This document shows positions 57,495-64,000 of a DNA stretch of 64,000 nt, in pieces. The position numbers and the translations under genes are program-made. Source of the DNA: an uncultured Eubacteriales bacterium. Its GTDB lineage: Bacteria; Bacillota; Clostridia; Christensenellales; Aristaeellaceae. The first letter of the stretch is position 1; each line of letters opens with the position of its first letter. The stretch spans positions 182,002 through 246,001 of the forward strand of contig CACWXP010000001.1 of the NCBI GenBank assembly GCA_902764875.1. The letters run 5' to 3'. The notes beneath the pieces were generated by a model. The model did no database searches, was not told where the DNA came from, and saw only the letters and a program-made list of their open reading frames with translations.

Positions 57495-57797
57495 TTAACT
57501 AATAACAGAAGGGCAAAATTCTTCTTCGTATGCATCGCAGTATGCATTGCACACATGGTCATTGCACACATGGTCACTGCAGCAGCCCCCGGCAGCTGCG
57601 TCCAGTTCATCGTCGGACATTTCACGTTTTGCGGTCAGTTTCTTCATTTCCTCTTCGGTCAGGGAAATGCTGTACTTTTTCAGAACGGCTAAGCCTTCCT
57701 CAAGCTTGGAAATGCCTTTTAGGTCTTCAACAAACGCTTCCTTTTTGTCTTCCGGTACTTTGGTCAGCAGGTAGTCAATACGTTCTTTGTCGTTCAT
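57495..57797 (-). CDS. Nif11-like leader RiPP precursor, Cys-rich core 2
   Basis: 100 residues, start ATG 57797 after GGGAGGCAAAAAA. The leader KERIDYLLTKVPEDKKEAFV with KKYSISLTEEEMKKLTAKRE and MSDDELDAAAGG is nearly identical to that of the other copy. The core CCSDHVCNDHVCNAYCDAYE with EEFCPSVIS holds six Cys and a repeated 'DHVCN' unit, so it shares little with core 1. Conserved leader plus variable core is the usual RiPP diversification pattern. The two copies lie in tandem, each with an AGCAGAGGCAGCATCAT-like 3' flank, so they arose by duplication. Confidence 0.8.
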   Translation of the reverse strand: MNDKERIDYLLTKVPEDKKEAFVEDLKGISKLEEGLAVLKKYSISLTEEEMKKLTAKREMSDDELDAAAGGCCSDHVCNDHVCNAYCDAYEEEFCPSVIS

Positions 57798-57897
57798 TTT
57801 TTTGCCTCCCCATATTTTGTTTCCCGGGATGTCCTGCACATCCGATCGTTTATACGAATAAGATAACAGTTTTTGTAACCCAAGTCAACATTTATCA

Positions 57898-57999
57898 GGG
57901 GAGGGCGTTGCTTTGCCCCTTCCACCCCTCGCCGAACAAAAACGCATCGTAGCCAAATTGGAAGAACTCCTGCCGCTGTGTGAAAAGCTGAAATCATGA
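57898..57999 (+). pseudogene. Type I restriction specificity subunit (HsdS) C-terminal relic
   Basis: About 33 codons reading PLPPLAEQKRIVAKLEELLP then LCEKLKS and a stop. 'PLPPLxEQKRIVxKxExLLxxCxxL' is the conserved helical end of HsdS proteins, used for the coiled coil with HsdM. All other parts are missing. An ATGA overlap leads into a 16-codon stub (MKPYGHWDEPGVDFGV). Confidence 0.75.
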
Positions 58000-58090
58000 A
58001 GCCCTATGGACATTGGGATGAACCCGGCGTGGATTTCGGTGTTTAGCCAATAATTGCATCGGTTTCTTTTCAGTTATGCCTTTACAGAAA

Positions 58091-58110
58091 TATAACATTT
58101 GTGTTATAAT
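58091..58110 (+). promoter_or_regulatory. Palindromic operator and -10 of the HigBA-like pair
   Basis: TATAACA-TTTG-TGTTATA (58091-58108) overlaps the TATAAT -10 at 58105-58110. It suits autorepression by the XRE antitoxin. Confidence 0.7.
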
Positions 58111-58130
58111 CCACTTGTAGGAGGTAATGA

Positions 58131-58508
58131 GTGTTGAAGCATGAGATCATCATCTATGAGGATGCAAGGGGCAGGGCACCATTGCGCGAATACCTGAAGA
58201 AATTGAAGAGCCAGAAAGACGATGATTCGCGGATACGTATTGGCAAAATTCAGGACTATATCTCCCTCCTGCAGGAAAAGGGTACCATGTTGCCAAAACC
58301 TGTTTGCAAGCACTTTTCGGACAAGAAGCATTCGTGGCTGTGGGAACTTCGGCCGGGTGGCGACCGTGTATTATTCTTCGCATGGACTGGTGGCGCGTTC
58401 GTTCTGTTGCATGCATTCAAAAAGAAAAGCCAGAAAACGCCCGACGCAGAACTTCGCAGAGCGGAACGCGAATACAAAGACTGGATAGAAAGGAATGGAG
58501 AAATATGA
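58131..58508 (+). CDS. HigB/Gp49-family RelE-like toxin
   Basis: 125 residues starting at GTG 58131 after AGGAGG. IYEDARGRAPLREYLKKLKS and RIRIGKIQDYISLLQEKGTM with PKPVCKHFSDKKHSWLWELR, then RVLFFAWTGGAFVLLHAFKK and KSQKTPDAELRRAEREYKDW form the PF05973 fold, including the 'LWELRPxxxRVxFFxxxxxxxVLLHxFxKKxxKTPxxEIxxAxxR' pattern. It probably cleaves mRNA on ribosomes. The stop overlaps the antitoxin start (ATGA). Confidence 0.92.
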   Translation: MLKHEIIIYEDARGRAPLREYLKKLKSQKDDDSRIRIGKIQDYISLLQEKGTMLPKPVCKHFSDKKHSWLWELRPGGDRVLFFAWTGGAFVLLHAFKKKSQKTPDAELRRAEREYKDWIERNGEI

Positions 58509-58777
58509 GCAATAAGCATCTGACATGGGATGAACTTGAAGCGGAAATCTTTACTCCGGAGGAAATTGCTGAGAGCCGTGCGCGTGTGGAGATTATTTCC
58601 TCCATCATAGATGCCCGTCAGGCCAAAGGCCTCTCCCAGAAGGAACTGGCTGAGATTACAGGGATTAAACAGCCTGCGATTGCCAGATTGGAGAATGGAC
58701 ATATCAGTCCGAGCGTGGATACAATCAACAGACTTTTGGCCCCTTTGGGAAAACGTCTTGCGGTTGTTGACGCCTGA
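58505..58777 (+). CDS. XRE-family antitoxin (HigA-like)
   Basis: 90 residues. An N-terminal toxin-contact region (WDELEAEIFTPEEIAESRAR) is followed by the HTH LSQKELAEITGIKQPAIARL and ENGHISPSVDTINRLLAPLG, typical of Xre antitoxins encoded after the toxin (HigBA order). It probably represses its own operon through the palindrome at 58091-58108. Confidence 0.92.
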   Translation: MSNKHLTWDELEAEIFTPEEIAESRARVEIISSIIDARQAKGLSQKELAEITGIKQPAIARLENGHISPSVDTINRLLAPLGKRLAVVDA

Positions 58778-58837
58778 TTCATCGAATGCCTGTCAATATC
58801 AGGGCAGCCCCTCCAAAACGGAGCGGCTGCCCGTATT

Positions 58838-60784
58838 TCATTTCTTGTAAAATTCGGCCGCAAACCCATCCGCCCGTAGCTCAATCCCCGGCAGCCAGTC
58901 CGGAGTCCGGCCCATAATTTCGCAGGCTTCCTGCAGCTCCGTTTCCCGGGAAACCTCCAGGATCACTTCATCATGCACATGCGCCACAATCCGGTATCTG
59001 TCGTCAAGCCGTATCATTGCGTCGGCCAGCAGATCCCGACAAATCGCCTGGGTGATGTTCTCCACGAACTTCGGGCCGTAACTTTCCACCCGGGTCCAGT
59101 GCTTCTGGGCATCCAGGCCCATGTAGGTCACGCTTTCGCCGCCGAACTGGTTTTCCTCAATCCGGGGCTGGATGTAGGCCATTCTCCGGCCGGAGGGCAG
59201 GGTGATGAACAGCACGTTTCTGCGAAAATCAAACTGCAATTTTCCGACCTTCTGCGGCAGGCGCAGCAGGATGGCATCTTTCACGGCCTTATCCACGGCC
59301 CACCAGTACTGTACGATATTCGGATTCGCTTCCCGCCACATGTCGACCAGGGGCTTCAATTCTTCTTCCGGCACGCCCATACGCACCGCGTCCATCGCCT
59401 TCAAAGCACCGACGCTGCCACCGTAACCCAGGGCAAGTTCGGCCACCTTGCCGCGCTGGCGGAGGTGACCGTTTTCGCCACCTTTGACGACCGGGACGCG
59501 GAACATTCTTGATGCGGATTCGCAGTAGATATCCCGGCCGTTGTGAAAGACGTCGATGCGCCATTTCTCGTCAGCAAGGTAGGAGAGAGCCCGGGCTTCC
59601 ACAGCGGAATAGTCTGCAACGATGAACTTCTGTCCGTCCTCCGGAATGAACGCTGTCCGGATCAATTCAGAAAGCACCTGGGGCACGGAAGGGTAGAGCA
59701 GCTTCAGCATTTCATAGTCACCAGCCTTCACCAGCTCCCGGGCCTGTTCCAGATCCGGAAGATGATTCTGCGGCAGGTTCTGCAACTGGATGAGCCTTCC
59801 GGCCCAGCGGCCGGTGCGGCTGGCACCATAGAATTGAAACAGCCCATGACAGCGGCAGTCGGCGCAAACTGTGTTCTCCATAGCCAGGTATTTTTTGACG
59901 CTGCTTTTCGCAACCTGCAGGCGGAGGGTCAGCACCCGGGCCACATCCTCCGGCACGTTGGGAATCAGATCCGCCGCTTCCTTTTTGCCCAGGCTTTCGA
60001 CGTGGATCCCGTGATCCGCCAGATACTGCTTCAGCTGTGCCACAGAGTTCGGATTCTCGAGCCCGGTCAGCTTTATCAGTTCGGCGGTGAGGTCGTTTCG
60101 GGAAATTTCGTCCATGCGCAGCGCCTGTCGTACCAGCTCCCGATCGATCCGGATGCCGCGGTCGTTGATCCGCTGGTCCAGCCGGTATTCCGCCCAAACT
60201 TTTTCCGGCACCGGGTATTTGCTCAGCCGATCCTGAATGGCCAGTTCGACTTCCACGTCCCGCCTGTTGTATTCCTTGAAGAGTTTCCATTTCTCCGGCG
60301 CATCCTGCGGCCGGTTCCATTTCCGGTCTTTTGTCTGGCTGGGACAGCAGAAGTACCGGATCAGGGCTTTGCCTTCCTTCAGCTTCTGTTCCGAGAATTT
60401 CAGCGCGGCGCCGATCTTCTCCAGCCCGATGGGCAGGCCGTTGTAGGCGCCCCAGACCAGGGTGCATTTCCAGCCGGCGGGATCCAGGTATTCGCCGCTG
60501 AAGATTTCCGGATGATGACGCCGCAGCCAGCGGGAAAGGCAGACCCGCTCGAAGCCGGCGTTATAGGCGCTTTTTTCGACGGCAGGGTTCACCAGTGCCT
60601 GCAGAATCTCCATAGGTACTGTTTCACCGCCGGCCAGATCGTATACACGAACCGGTCCATGATTCAAGGAAACGCCGAACAGCAGGATGTCGAAATCTTC
60701 CGATTCGGCGTACCGGTATACCCCGGATTTGCTGATGTCCGCGCTGCTGCGGGTCTCCAGGTCGATGCTCAGATGTTGTATCAT
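58838..60784 (-). CDS. Phage-type family A DNA polymerase with 3'-5' exonuclease
   Basis: 648 residues. The N-terminal DEDD-type exonuclease shows LSIDLETRSSADISKSG (Exo I) and AYNAGFERVCL (Exo II), and EYNRRDVEVELAI (Exo III). Polymerase motifs follow: A VADYSAVEARALSYLADEKW, B RQRGKVAELALGYGGSVGAL and C AHVHDEVILEV. It resembles the phage/plasmid replication polymerases of Firmicutes, not the ~880-residue cellular Pol I. Start: ATG 60784 after GGAGGTGATTAAT. It points to a phage or mobile-element replication block. Confidence 0.9.
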   Translation of the reverse strand: MIQHLSIDLETRSSADISKSGVYRYAESEDFDILLFGVSLNHGPVRVYDLAGGETVPMEILQALVNPAVEKSAYNAGFERVCLSRWLRRHHPEIFSGEYLDPAGWKCTLVWGAYNGLPIGLEKIGAALKFSEQKLKEGKALIRYFCCPSQTKDRKWNRPQDAPEKWKLFKEYNRRDVEVELAIQDRLSKYPVPEKVWAEYRLDQRINDRGIRIDRELVRQALRMDEISRNDLTAELIKLTGLENPNSVAQLKQYLADHGIHVESLGKKEAADLIPNVPEDVARVLTLRLQVAKSSVKKYLAMENTVCADCRCHGLFQFYGASRTGRWAGRLIQLQNLPQNHLPDLEQARELVKAGDYEMLKLLYPSVPQVLSELIRTAFIPEDGQKFIVADYSAVEARALSYLADEKWRIDVFHNGRDIYCESASRMFRVPVVKGGENGHLRQRGKVAELALGYGGSVGALKAMDAVRMGVPEEELKPLVDMWREANPNIVQYWWAVDKAVKDAILLRLPQKVGKLQFDFRRNVLFITLPSGRRMAYIQPRIEENQFGGESVTYMGLDAQKHWTRVESYGPKFVENITQAICRDLLADAMIRLDDRYRIVAHVHDEVILEVSRETELQEACEIMGRTPDWLPGIELRADGFAAEFYKK

Positions 60785-60814
60785 ATTAATCACCTCCGAG
60801 TAATGAACTTGCTT

Positions 60815-61471
60815 TTACCGGCGCCTGCGCTTGCTCTGGAAAGGTTCCGGGAACTTGTAGCAGCCCTCGTCGAAATACAGCCTCCGATACTCCTGGGCGA
60901 TCCGCAGGGATTCCGTCGTGATGGTACAGATCATGTCCTGCGGTTTTTCGAGCAGTTCGCTGATCTCCAGGCTTGTATATCCCTGTGTATGAAGGAGATA
61001 TACCTGGGGATACAGGCGGCTTTTCGGATGAAACTGCCGGATGAAATCCGCAATCAGCCCGGGCAGGTCGCTGTAATCCGCAAGAGTATACCCGTCCTCA
61101 TTCCGACGCATGCCGGGAAAGAAATCCCAGACATTATCGACGTCTTCGTTCGTGCCATACTTTTTCAGCAGGGTATACTTCTTGTCGTACCGTTGTGCCT
61201 GTCTGTGCAGTGCGTCCATCCGCCGCTTCTGCATCATCGCGACTTCCCGATCTTCCGTGTCGAAAAAGTGTACCCGGATTCGCCTTTCATCTGGATACCG
61301 AAGGGTCGTGAAGGTACGATCCGCTTCGTCTTCCACCGGGGTTTCAACGGTTTCGTCCTCCGGCCGCTCCATGGGCGCCGAATAGATGACTTTGCCGTTT
61401 TCGTCCTGTCGACTCCGGAACCGATAGGTTGGGTCGGCGTGATTGAGTTTCTGATTGTCCTTGTTTGCCAT
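60815..61471 (-). CDS. Phage-associated protein of unknown function, HTH-like C-terminus
   Basis: 218 residues. The N-terminal half is charged and low in structure (RFRSRQDENGKVIYSAPMER, DEADRTFTTLRYPDERRIRV). The middle holds MMQKRRMDALHRQAQRYDKK. The C-terminal ~70 residues (YPQVYLLHTQGYTSLEISEL, LEKPQDMICTITTESLRIAQ) look like a sigma-factor region 4-type HTH. It ends in a basic KRRRR tail. It lies 30 bp upstream of the polymerase gene, so it may control or assist its expression. No family recognised with confidence. Confidence 0.55.
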   Translation of the reverse strand: MANKDNQKLNHADPTYRFRSRQDENGKVIYSAPMERPEDETVETPVEDEADRTFTTLRYPDERRIRVHFFDTEDREVAMMQKRRMDALHRQAQRYDKKYTLLKKYGTNEDVDNVWDFFPGMRRNEDGYTLADYSDLPGLIADFIRQFHPKSRLYPQVYLLHTQGYTSLEISELLEKPQDMICTITTESLRIAQEYRRLYFDEGCYKFPEPFQSKRRRR

Positions 61472-62116
61472 AAGATTGACCGTCCTCTCTTTTGTTTGAG
61501 AGGCAGAGCCAATCTTTCCGGCGAGCCAGTTTCAACATATTGGTCACCTGCAGCGGATTTCTCCGCCTCCCGTTTTCGGTAAGGTGACCAGCGAGGCACA
61601 ACTGCTGGCTTCCTGAGTGATATGTGGCCTGAAACTCTGTGTGCTGTGCTGCTTAAGGCATTTGCAACTGCCTTTTCAGCCTTGCCCCAGGCGGGCTTAA
61701 CGCCATACCCCGGCGTTTGTGAAGGATTCCGCCTTCACGCGGCGGCAGTTTACCGTCCTGCCGGGGACCTGTATCCAAAAGCCTTTCGGCCGGATAACCC
61801 AAAACAAAAAGCCGGCGCAATCCGACAGCAGGAAGCATATGCTTCCGACTGTCTGACTGCTCCGGCTTGTCTCGTGTGATCAGGGACCTGACGGCCCCAT
61901 CGGACAGCTCATGAAACAGGATTCCTCTTCCCGAGGTGAGGTTTCCCCGCGTTGCCCGCTCTCGTTCACAGCCACCGTTTTCAGTGGGAGGCGGGGTTTA
62001 CGTTTCCAGGGGACCTTGCGGATGACTCTTCTGTCATCCGGAATGACCGGCTGCCGTTCTCAGCCACCGTTTTCAGTGGGGCGCCCGGCTCATTCCCTGC
62101 TGTTTTTTTCAGCGCT
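61472..62116. other. 645-bp noncoding stretch rich in hairpins
   Basis: No credible gene. It holds CGGATGAC-TCTTCT-GTCATCCG (62018-62040), a CCAGCGAGG...CTGCTGG-type hairpin near 61590, and two identical 20-bp copies of CAGCCACCGTTTTCAGTGGG (61969-61988 and 62061-62080), each able to form a CCAC/GTGG hairpin. It may be a structured phage RNA or regulatory region. Confidence 0.45.
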
Positions 62117-62317
62117 TCATGCATTTTTCGGAGGGACAATAACGCACTGAACTCCCGGACCATACAACTGTTCCGCGAACTCATTCAGGGTCAGCGTATC
62201 CTTGTTATTACTCGGACCCACAAGCGCCGCGGGTTCGTTGCCTTTCAGAACTTTTTCGCCGAATTTGACCTGCTTTTCCTTCGTCAGCAGCGCGTTTGAG
62301 TTTTTCTTTCTGCTCAT
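62117..62317 (-). CDS. Small phage-associated protein, 66 aa
   Basis: 66 residues, start ATG 62317 after GGGAGGACGTAAC. Reads MSRKKNSNALLTKEKQVKFG, EKVLKGNEPAALVGPSNNKD, TLTLNEFAEQLYGPGVQCVI, then VPPKNA. It has a basic N-terminus and a helical second half (TLNEFAEQLYGPGV). Not recognised. It is the first gene downstream of the DnaA-box cluster on the minus strand and may belong to the replication block. Confidence 0.6.
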   Translation of the reverse strand: MSRKKNSNALLTKEKQVKFGEKVLKGNEPAALVGPSNNKDTLTLNEFAEQLYGPGVQCVIVPPKNA

Positions 62318-62474
62318 TGTTACGTCCTCCCTGATCTGGTCTGATTGTCTGCCGGATTTCGTTGATTGAGTGGAAACTCTTCCTGCCGTTCCGGCGGCCG
62401 GGGAGAAGAGTGAAGCAGCGGGTGAGGGAAGGCAATGATACCGCAGAACGACTCCGATTTCCATGTACAATCTG

Positions 62475-62714
62475 GTATCCACAGGCGCCTGTGGATAACT
62501 CCCGCAGCCCTGTATTTACAAGGCCTCAACGGAAGAACAAGGGGGTCTGTGGAAAACTCCGCAACCCCTTGCGGTACCTGCCTTCGGGATGATGTACAAT
62601 CTGGCAAGCTGTTTCGATAATTTTCGTTTTATCCACAGCTTTTTCCACCATCGGGCGGGATCGGACCGGTTTTCCACCGGGTGGAGAAAACTATCCACAG
62701 GGGGATGTGGATAA
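62475..62714. other. DnaA-box cluster (candidate replication origin)
   Basis: Perfect TTATCCACA boxes at 62490-62498 (minus), 62629-62637 (plus) and 62706-62714 (minus). One-mismatch boxes at 62475-62483 (plus), 62548-62556 (minus) and 62691-62699 (plus). A TTTTCCACC occurs at 62641-62649 and near 62670. The first pair forms a perfect 22-bp palindrome at 62476-62497. An AT-rich stretch follows at ~62740-62900. Confidence 0.65.
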
Positions 62715-62918
62715 CTCGGCGGGAAACTGTGGTGAAAGGATAGCACAATAAATTTGATATGTCAAGATCAAGAAGAACAAAAATTATGATCCTTGCATTT
62801 GACGTGTCCCAGAGCATGTGTTACAAACATATCAGGTAAGTAAGGAAAGTAAGACTAACTATTAAAAGTCAAGTCCCTGAGAGGAGGAAATCGAAGAAAA
62901 TTTAGAAACCCCCCGCCG

Positions 62919-63045
62919 CTTTTGACAAACAGCATTCAAGTGCTGGAATTGGTCGAGCGAGGGCGATGGAGGGTACAGCAAACAAAACTACAACCGCCCT
63001 CGCATAAAGGGAGTGTAGCACTTGAATGCTTCGGTTTGTCAAAAG
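62919..63045. repeat. Long nested inverted repeat
   Basis: Outer left arm 62919-62944 holds CTTTTGACAAAC then AGCATTCAAGTGCT. Right arm AGCACTTGAATGCT (63017-63030), a 3-base bulge, then GTTTGTCAAAAG (63034-63045). Inner arms GCGAGGGCG (62957-62965) and CGCCCTCGC (62995-63003). 26 paired outer bases are too regular for chance. It could be an oriT-like, attachment or RNA element. Confidence 0.75.
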
Positions 63046-63300
63046 TTCGCTTCGCCGGCTGCTTGAGCGTCAGCGAACAAAGAGCTCAGGCTCCGAAGAG
63101 TACAGCATCAGGTTGTTGGGCAAAAGCGCTAATGTTGAAACTATTTCTTATGCGTTGCAATAATGACAAATAATATAGACAAAATGCAACCGCCGTGGTT
63201 TAATGTCATTGCAGACGGAAAGAGCGTTAAAGACCGACCAGAACCTTGGCAAGTGAACAGCCCAGACGCGAGTGATACTTCCAAAGAGGAGGGCAAAAAA

Positions 63301-63396
63301 ATGGATATCAATGTGAGGATGAACGAGATCATGAACGATCTGCACACCCGTGTGCAAAAGCAATGCACACCCGTGTGCAGAGGGGTGCAATATTGA
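63301..63396 (+). CDS. Possible 31-residue small protein containing twin palindromes
   Basis: Reads MDINVRMNEIMNDLHTRVQK then QCTPVCRGVQY. A strong GAGGAGGGCAAAAAA site precedes the ATG. The last third is encoded by two copies of TGCACACCCGTGTGCA (63341-63356 and 63364-63379), 23 bp apart. It may be a short leader peptide, or the ORF may be incidental to the palindromes. Confidence 0.4.
   Translation: MDINVRMNEIMNDLHTRVQKQCTPVCRGVQY
63341..63379. repeat. Twin perfect palindromes TGCACACCCGTGTGCA
   Basis: Each 16-bp copy has perfect 7-bp arms TGCACAC/GTGTGCA around CC. The copies start 23 bp apart. Confidence 0.8.
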
Positions 63397-63949
63397 CACC
63401 TTACGGACGTGTCAGGACGAACTGTTCCAAATGTCCAACTGGACTGGTAGGCCGAAAGTACGAAAGCATGGTGGCATGGCTCAGTCGGTAGAACATACTG
63501 GTCGAGTTAGCAACAAGGTTACATTCACATGTATAAACTTGAAAAAACTGGCCAGGATAATGGGAGGGAATCCCTCTCTTTCCGGCACTTTTAGACGGTT
63601 TTTGCAGCTCTTATTGGATTTTCTGGTAAGGCAAAACAAAATAACTCCAGCGTTTGTACGCTGAAACCATTTTGTCTACGATCTGTGGCTACGCGATTTT
63701 CGCGTAGCTCTATTGGCAGTCATACCGTCATTTTCGGTTTTCGTAGATGTAAACGGAATGACGGATACCGACAAAAATCCCGCGAGGAGTTTTCTGCTGC
63801 TCCCCGTGGGCTATTTTATTTCTACTTCAGGCTACCACGCCGATGTACTGCTTCATGCTGATTCGGAGCCGGATCAAGGTCAAGCACTACGCAGTCATCA
63901 ACATCAACAAGGGATTCCTCATGTTCATATCACTCCTTGCAATTTCTCA
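63397..63949. other. 553-bp stretch without a supported gene
   Basis: Contains GCTACGCG-ATTTT-CGCGTAGC (63692-63709) and a CCCGCGAGGAG...CTCCCCGTGGG hairpin near 63780-63810. An open frame from 63760 runs to the right edge, but has no ribosome site or recognisable motif. Confidence 0.4.
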
Positions 63950-63978
63950 TTGACAGAAAAACTCCTATATGGTACAAT
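63950..63978 (+). promoter_or_regulatory. Strong promoter at the right edge
   Basis: TTGACA at 63950-63955, a 17-bp spacer and TACAAT at 63973-63978. The gene it drives lies beyond the window. Confidence 0.7.
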
Positions 63979-64000
63979 TTCAAAGTACTACTATGTAGGA

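Noticed and set aside
62475-62714. Chromosomal oriC
   Set aside because: No dnaA, dnaN, rpmH or gyrB nearby, and phage-type genes on one side; treated as an element origin or titration site instead.
63470-63545. tRNA-like wording (GGCATGGCTCAGTCGGTAGAAC) with a long open frame starting MAQSVEH
   Set aside because: The D-arm pattern is present, but acceptor and anticodon stems do not pair and the T loop lacks GTTCGA. At most a degraded tRNA piece; the protein frame is the usual artefact over tRNA-like sequence.
63760-64000. Open frame running to the right edge (MTDTDKNPARSFLLLPVGYF...)
   Set aside because: No ribosome site, no recognisable motif, unfavourable codon use, and a promoter inside it.
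1-64000. CRISPR array, rRNA genes, riboswitches
   Set aside because: No regularly spaced repeats with unique spacers, no rRNA signatures, and no riboswitch consensus recognised by eye; the TAGTGGATAG repeats have no spacers.

Overview
The window reads as chromosomal DNA of a GC-rich Gram-positive anaerobe of the class Clostridia (Bacillota), probably a gut or rumen commensal. This rests on the murB-rapZ-whiA cluster, the DUF2232-rplI-dnaB cluster, a YhaM-type exonuclease, AGGAGG-type ribosome binding sites and good sigma-A type promoters. The species-level placement is inference only. Coordinates given for promoters and operators come from reading the bases; protein families come from recognised motifs, with no database search.

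1-35.5 kb is mostly housekeeping and secreted-protein DNA. It holds a C39-like secreted protease and a GH27 alpha-galactosidase, an MscS channel, a TIM-barrel isomerase and tRNA-Ser(CGA) with an integrase relic beside it. Then come an HxlR/flavin/radical-SAM/nitroreductase operon, an AAA-ATPase/nuclease gene with an HTH domain and a TTTCGCGAAA operator array, a frameshifted S41 protease, a NYN-LOTUS protein, and a folate cyclo-ligase fused to NUDIX. The core block murB-rapZ-whiA-membrane protein-DUF2232-rplI-dnaB-yhaM follows. After it lie a lipoprotein, a 1258-residue SdrD/Cna-B repeat protein, an L,D-transpeptidase, a secreted zinc-ribbon Sel1 protein, trpS, a DMT transporter and a phosphoesterase.

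35.5-47 kb is accessory. It has an orphan RelB antitoxin with a truncated PIN toxin, tRNA-Val(GAC) followed by a serine-recombinase relic, and an AT-rich XRE/nucleotidyltransferase module with palindromes in its promoter. A defective contractile-tail prophage (38.7-43.6 kb) carries a compact locus resembling a type I toxin-antitoxin (39.54-39.86 kb). rdgB, a Phd/RelE pair, a second AAA-ATPase/nuclease and another recombinase relic follow.

47-53.8 kb is a divergent LysR regulon: two aldo/keto reductases, a carboxymuconolactone-decarboxylase-like protein, an NTF2-like protein, two secreted esterases, and one secreted and one cytoplasmic flavodoxin. Two T-N11-A boxes lie in the divergent promoter.

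54-58 kb is a peptide-precursor island mixed with IS debris. It has three double-glycine-leader proteins in a row, a palindromic MITE-like element, a truncated IS1182-type transposase, and two tandem Nif11-like precursors with near-identical leaders but different Cys-rich cores. No maturase or exporter is visible. An HsdS relic and a HigBA module follow. 58.8-64 kb is phage- or mobile-element-like: a family A DNA polymerase, unknown small proteins, a DnaA-box cluster next to an AT-rich tract, and a long nested inverted repeat. The best candidates for something undescribed are the 54-58 kb precursors and the 39.6 kb small-toxin locus.
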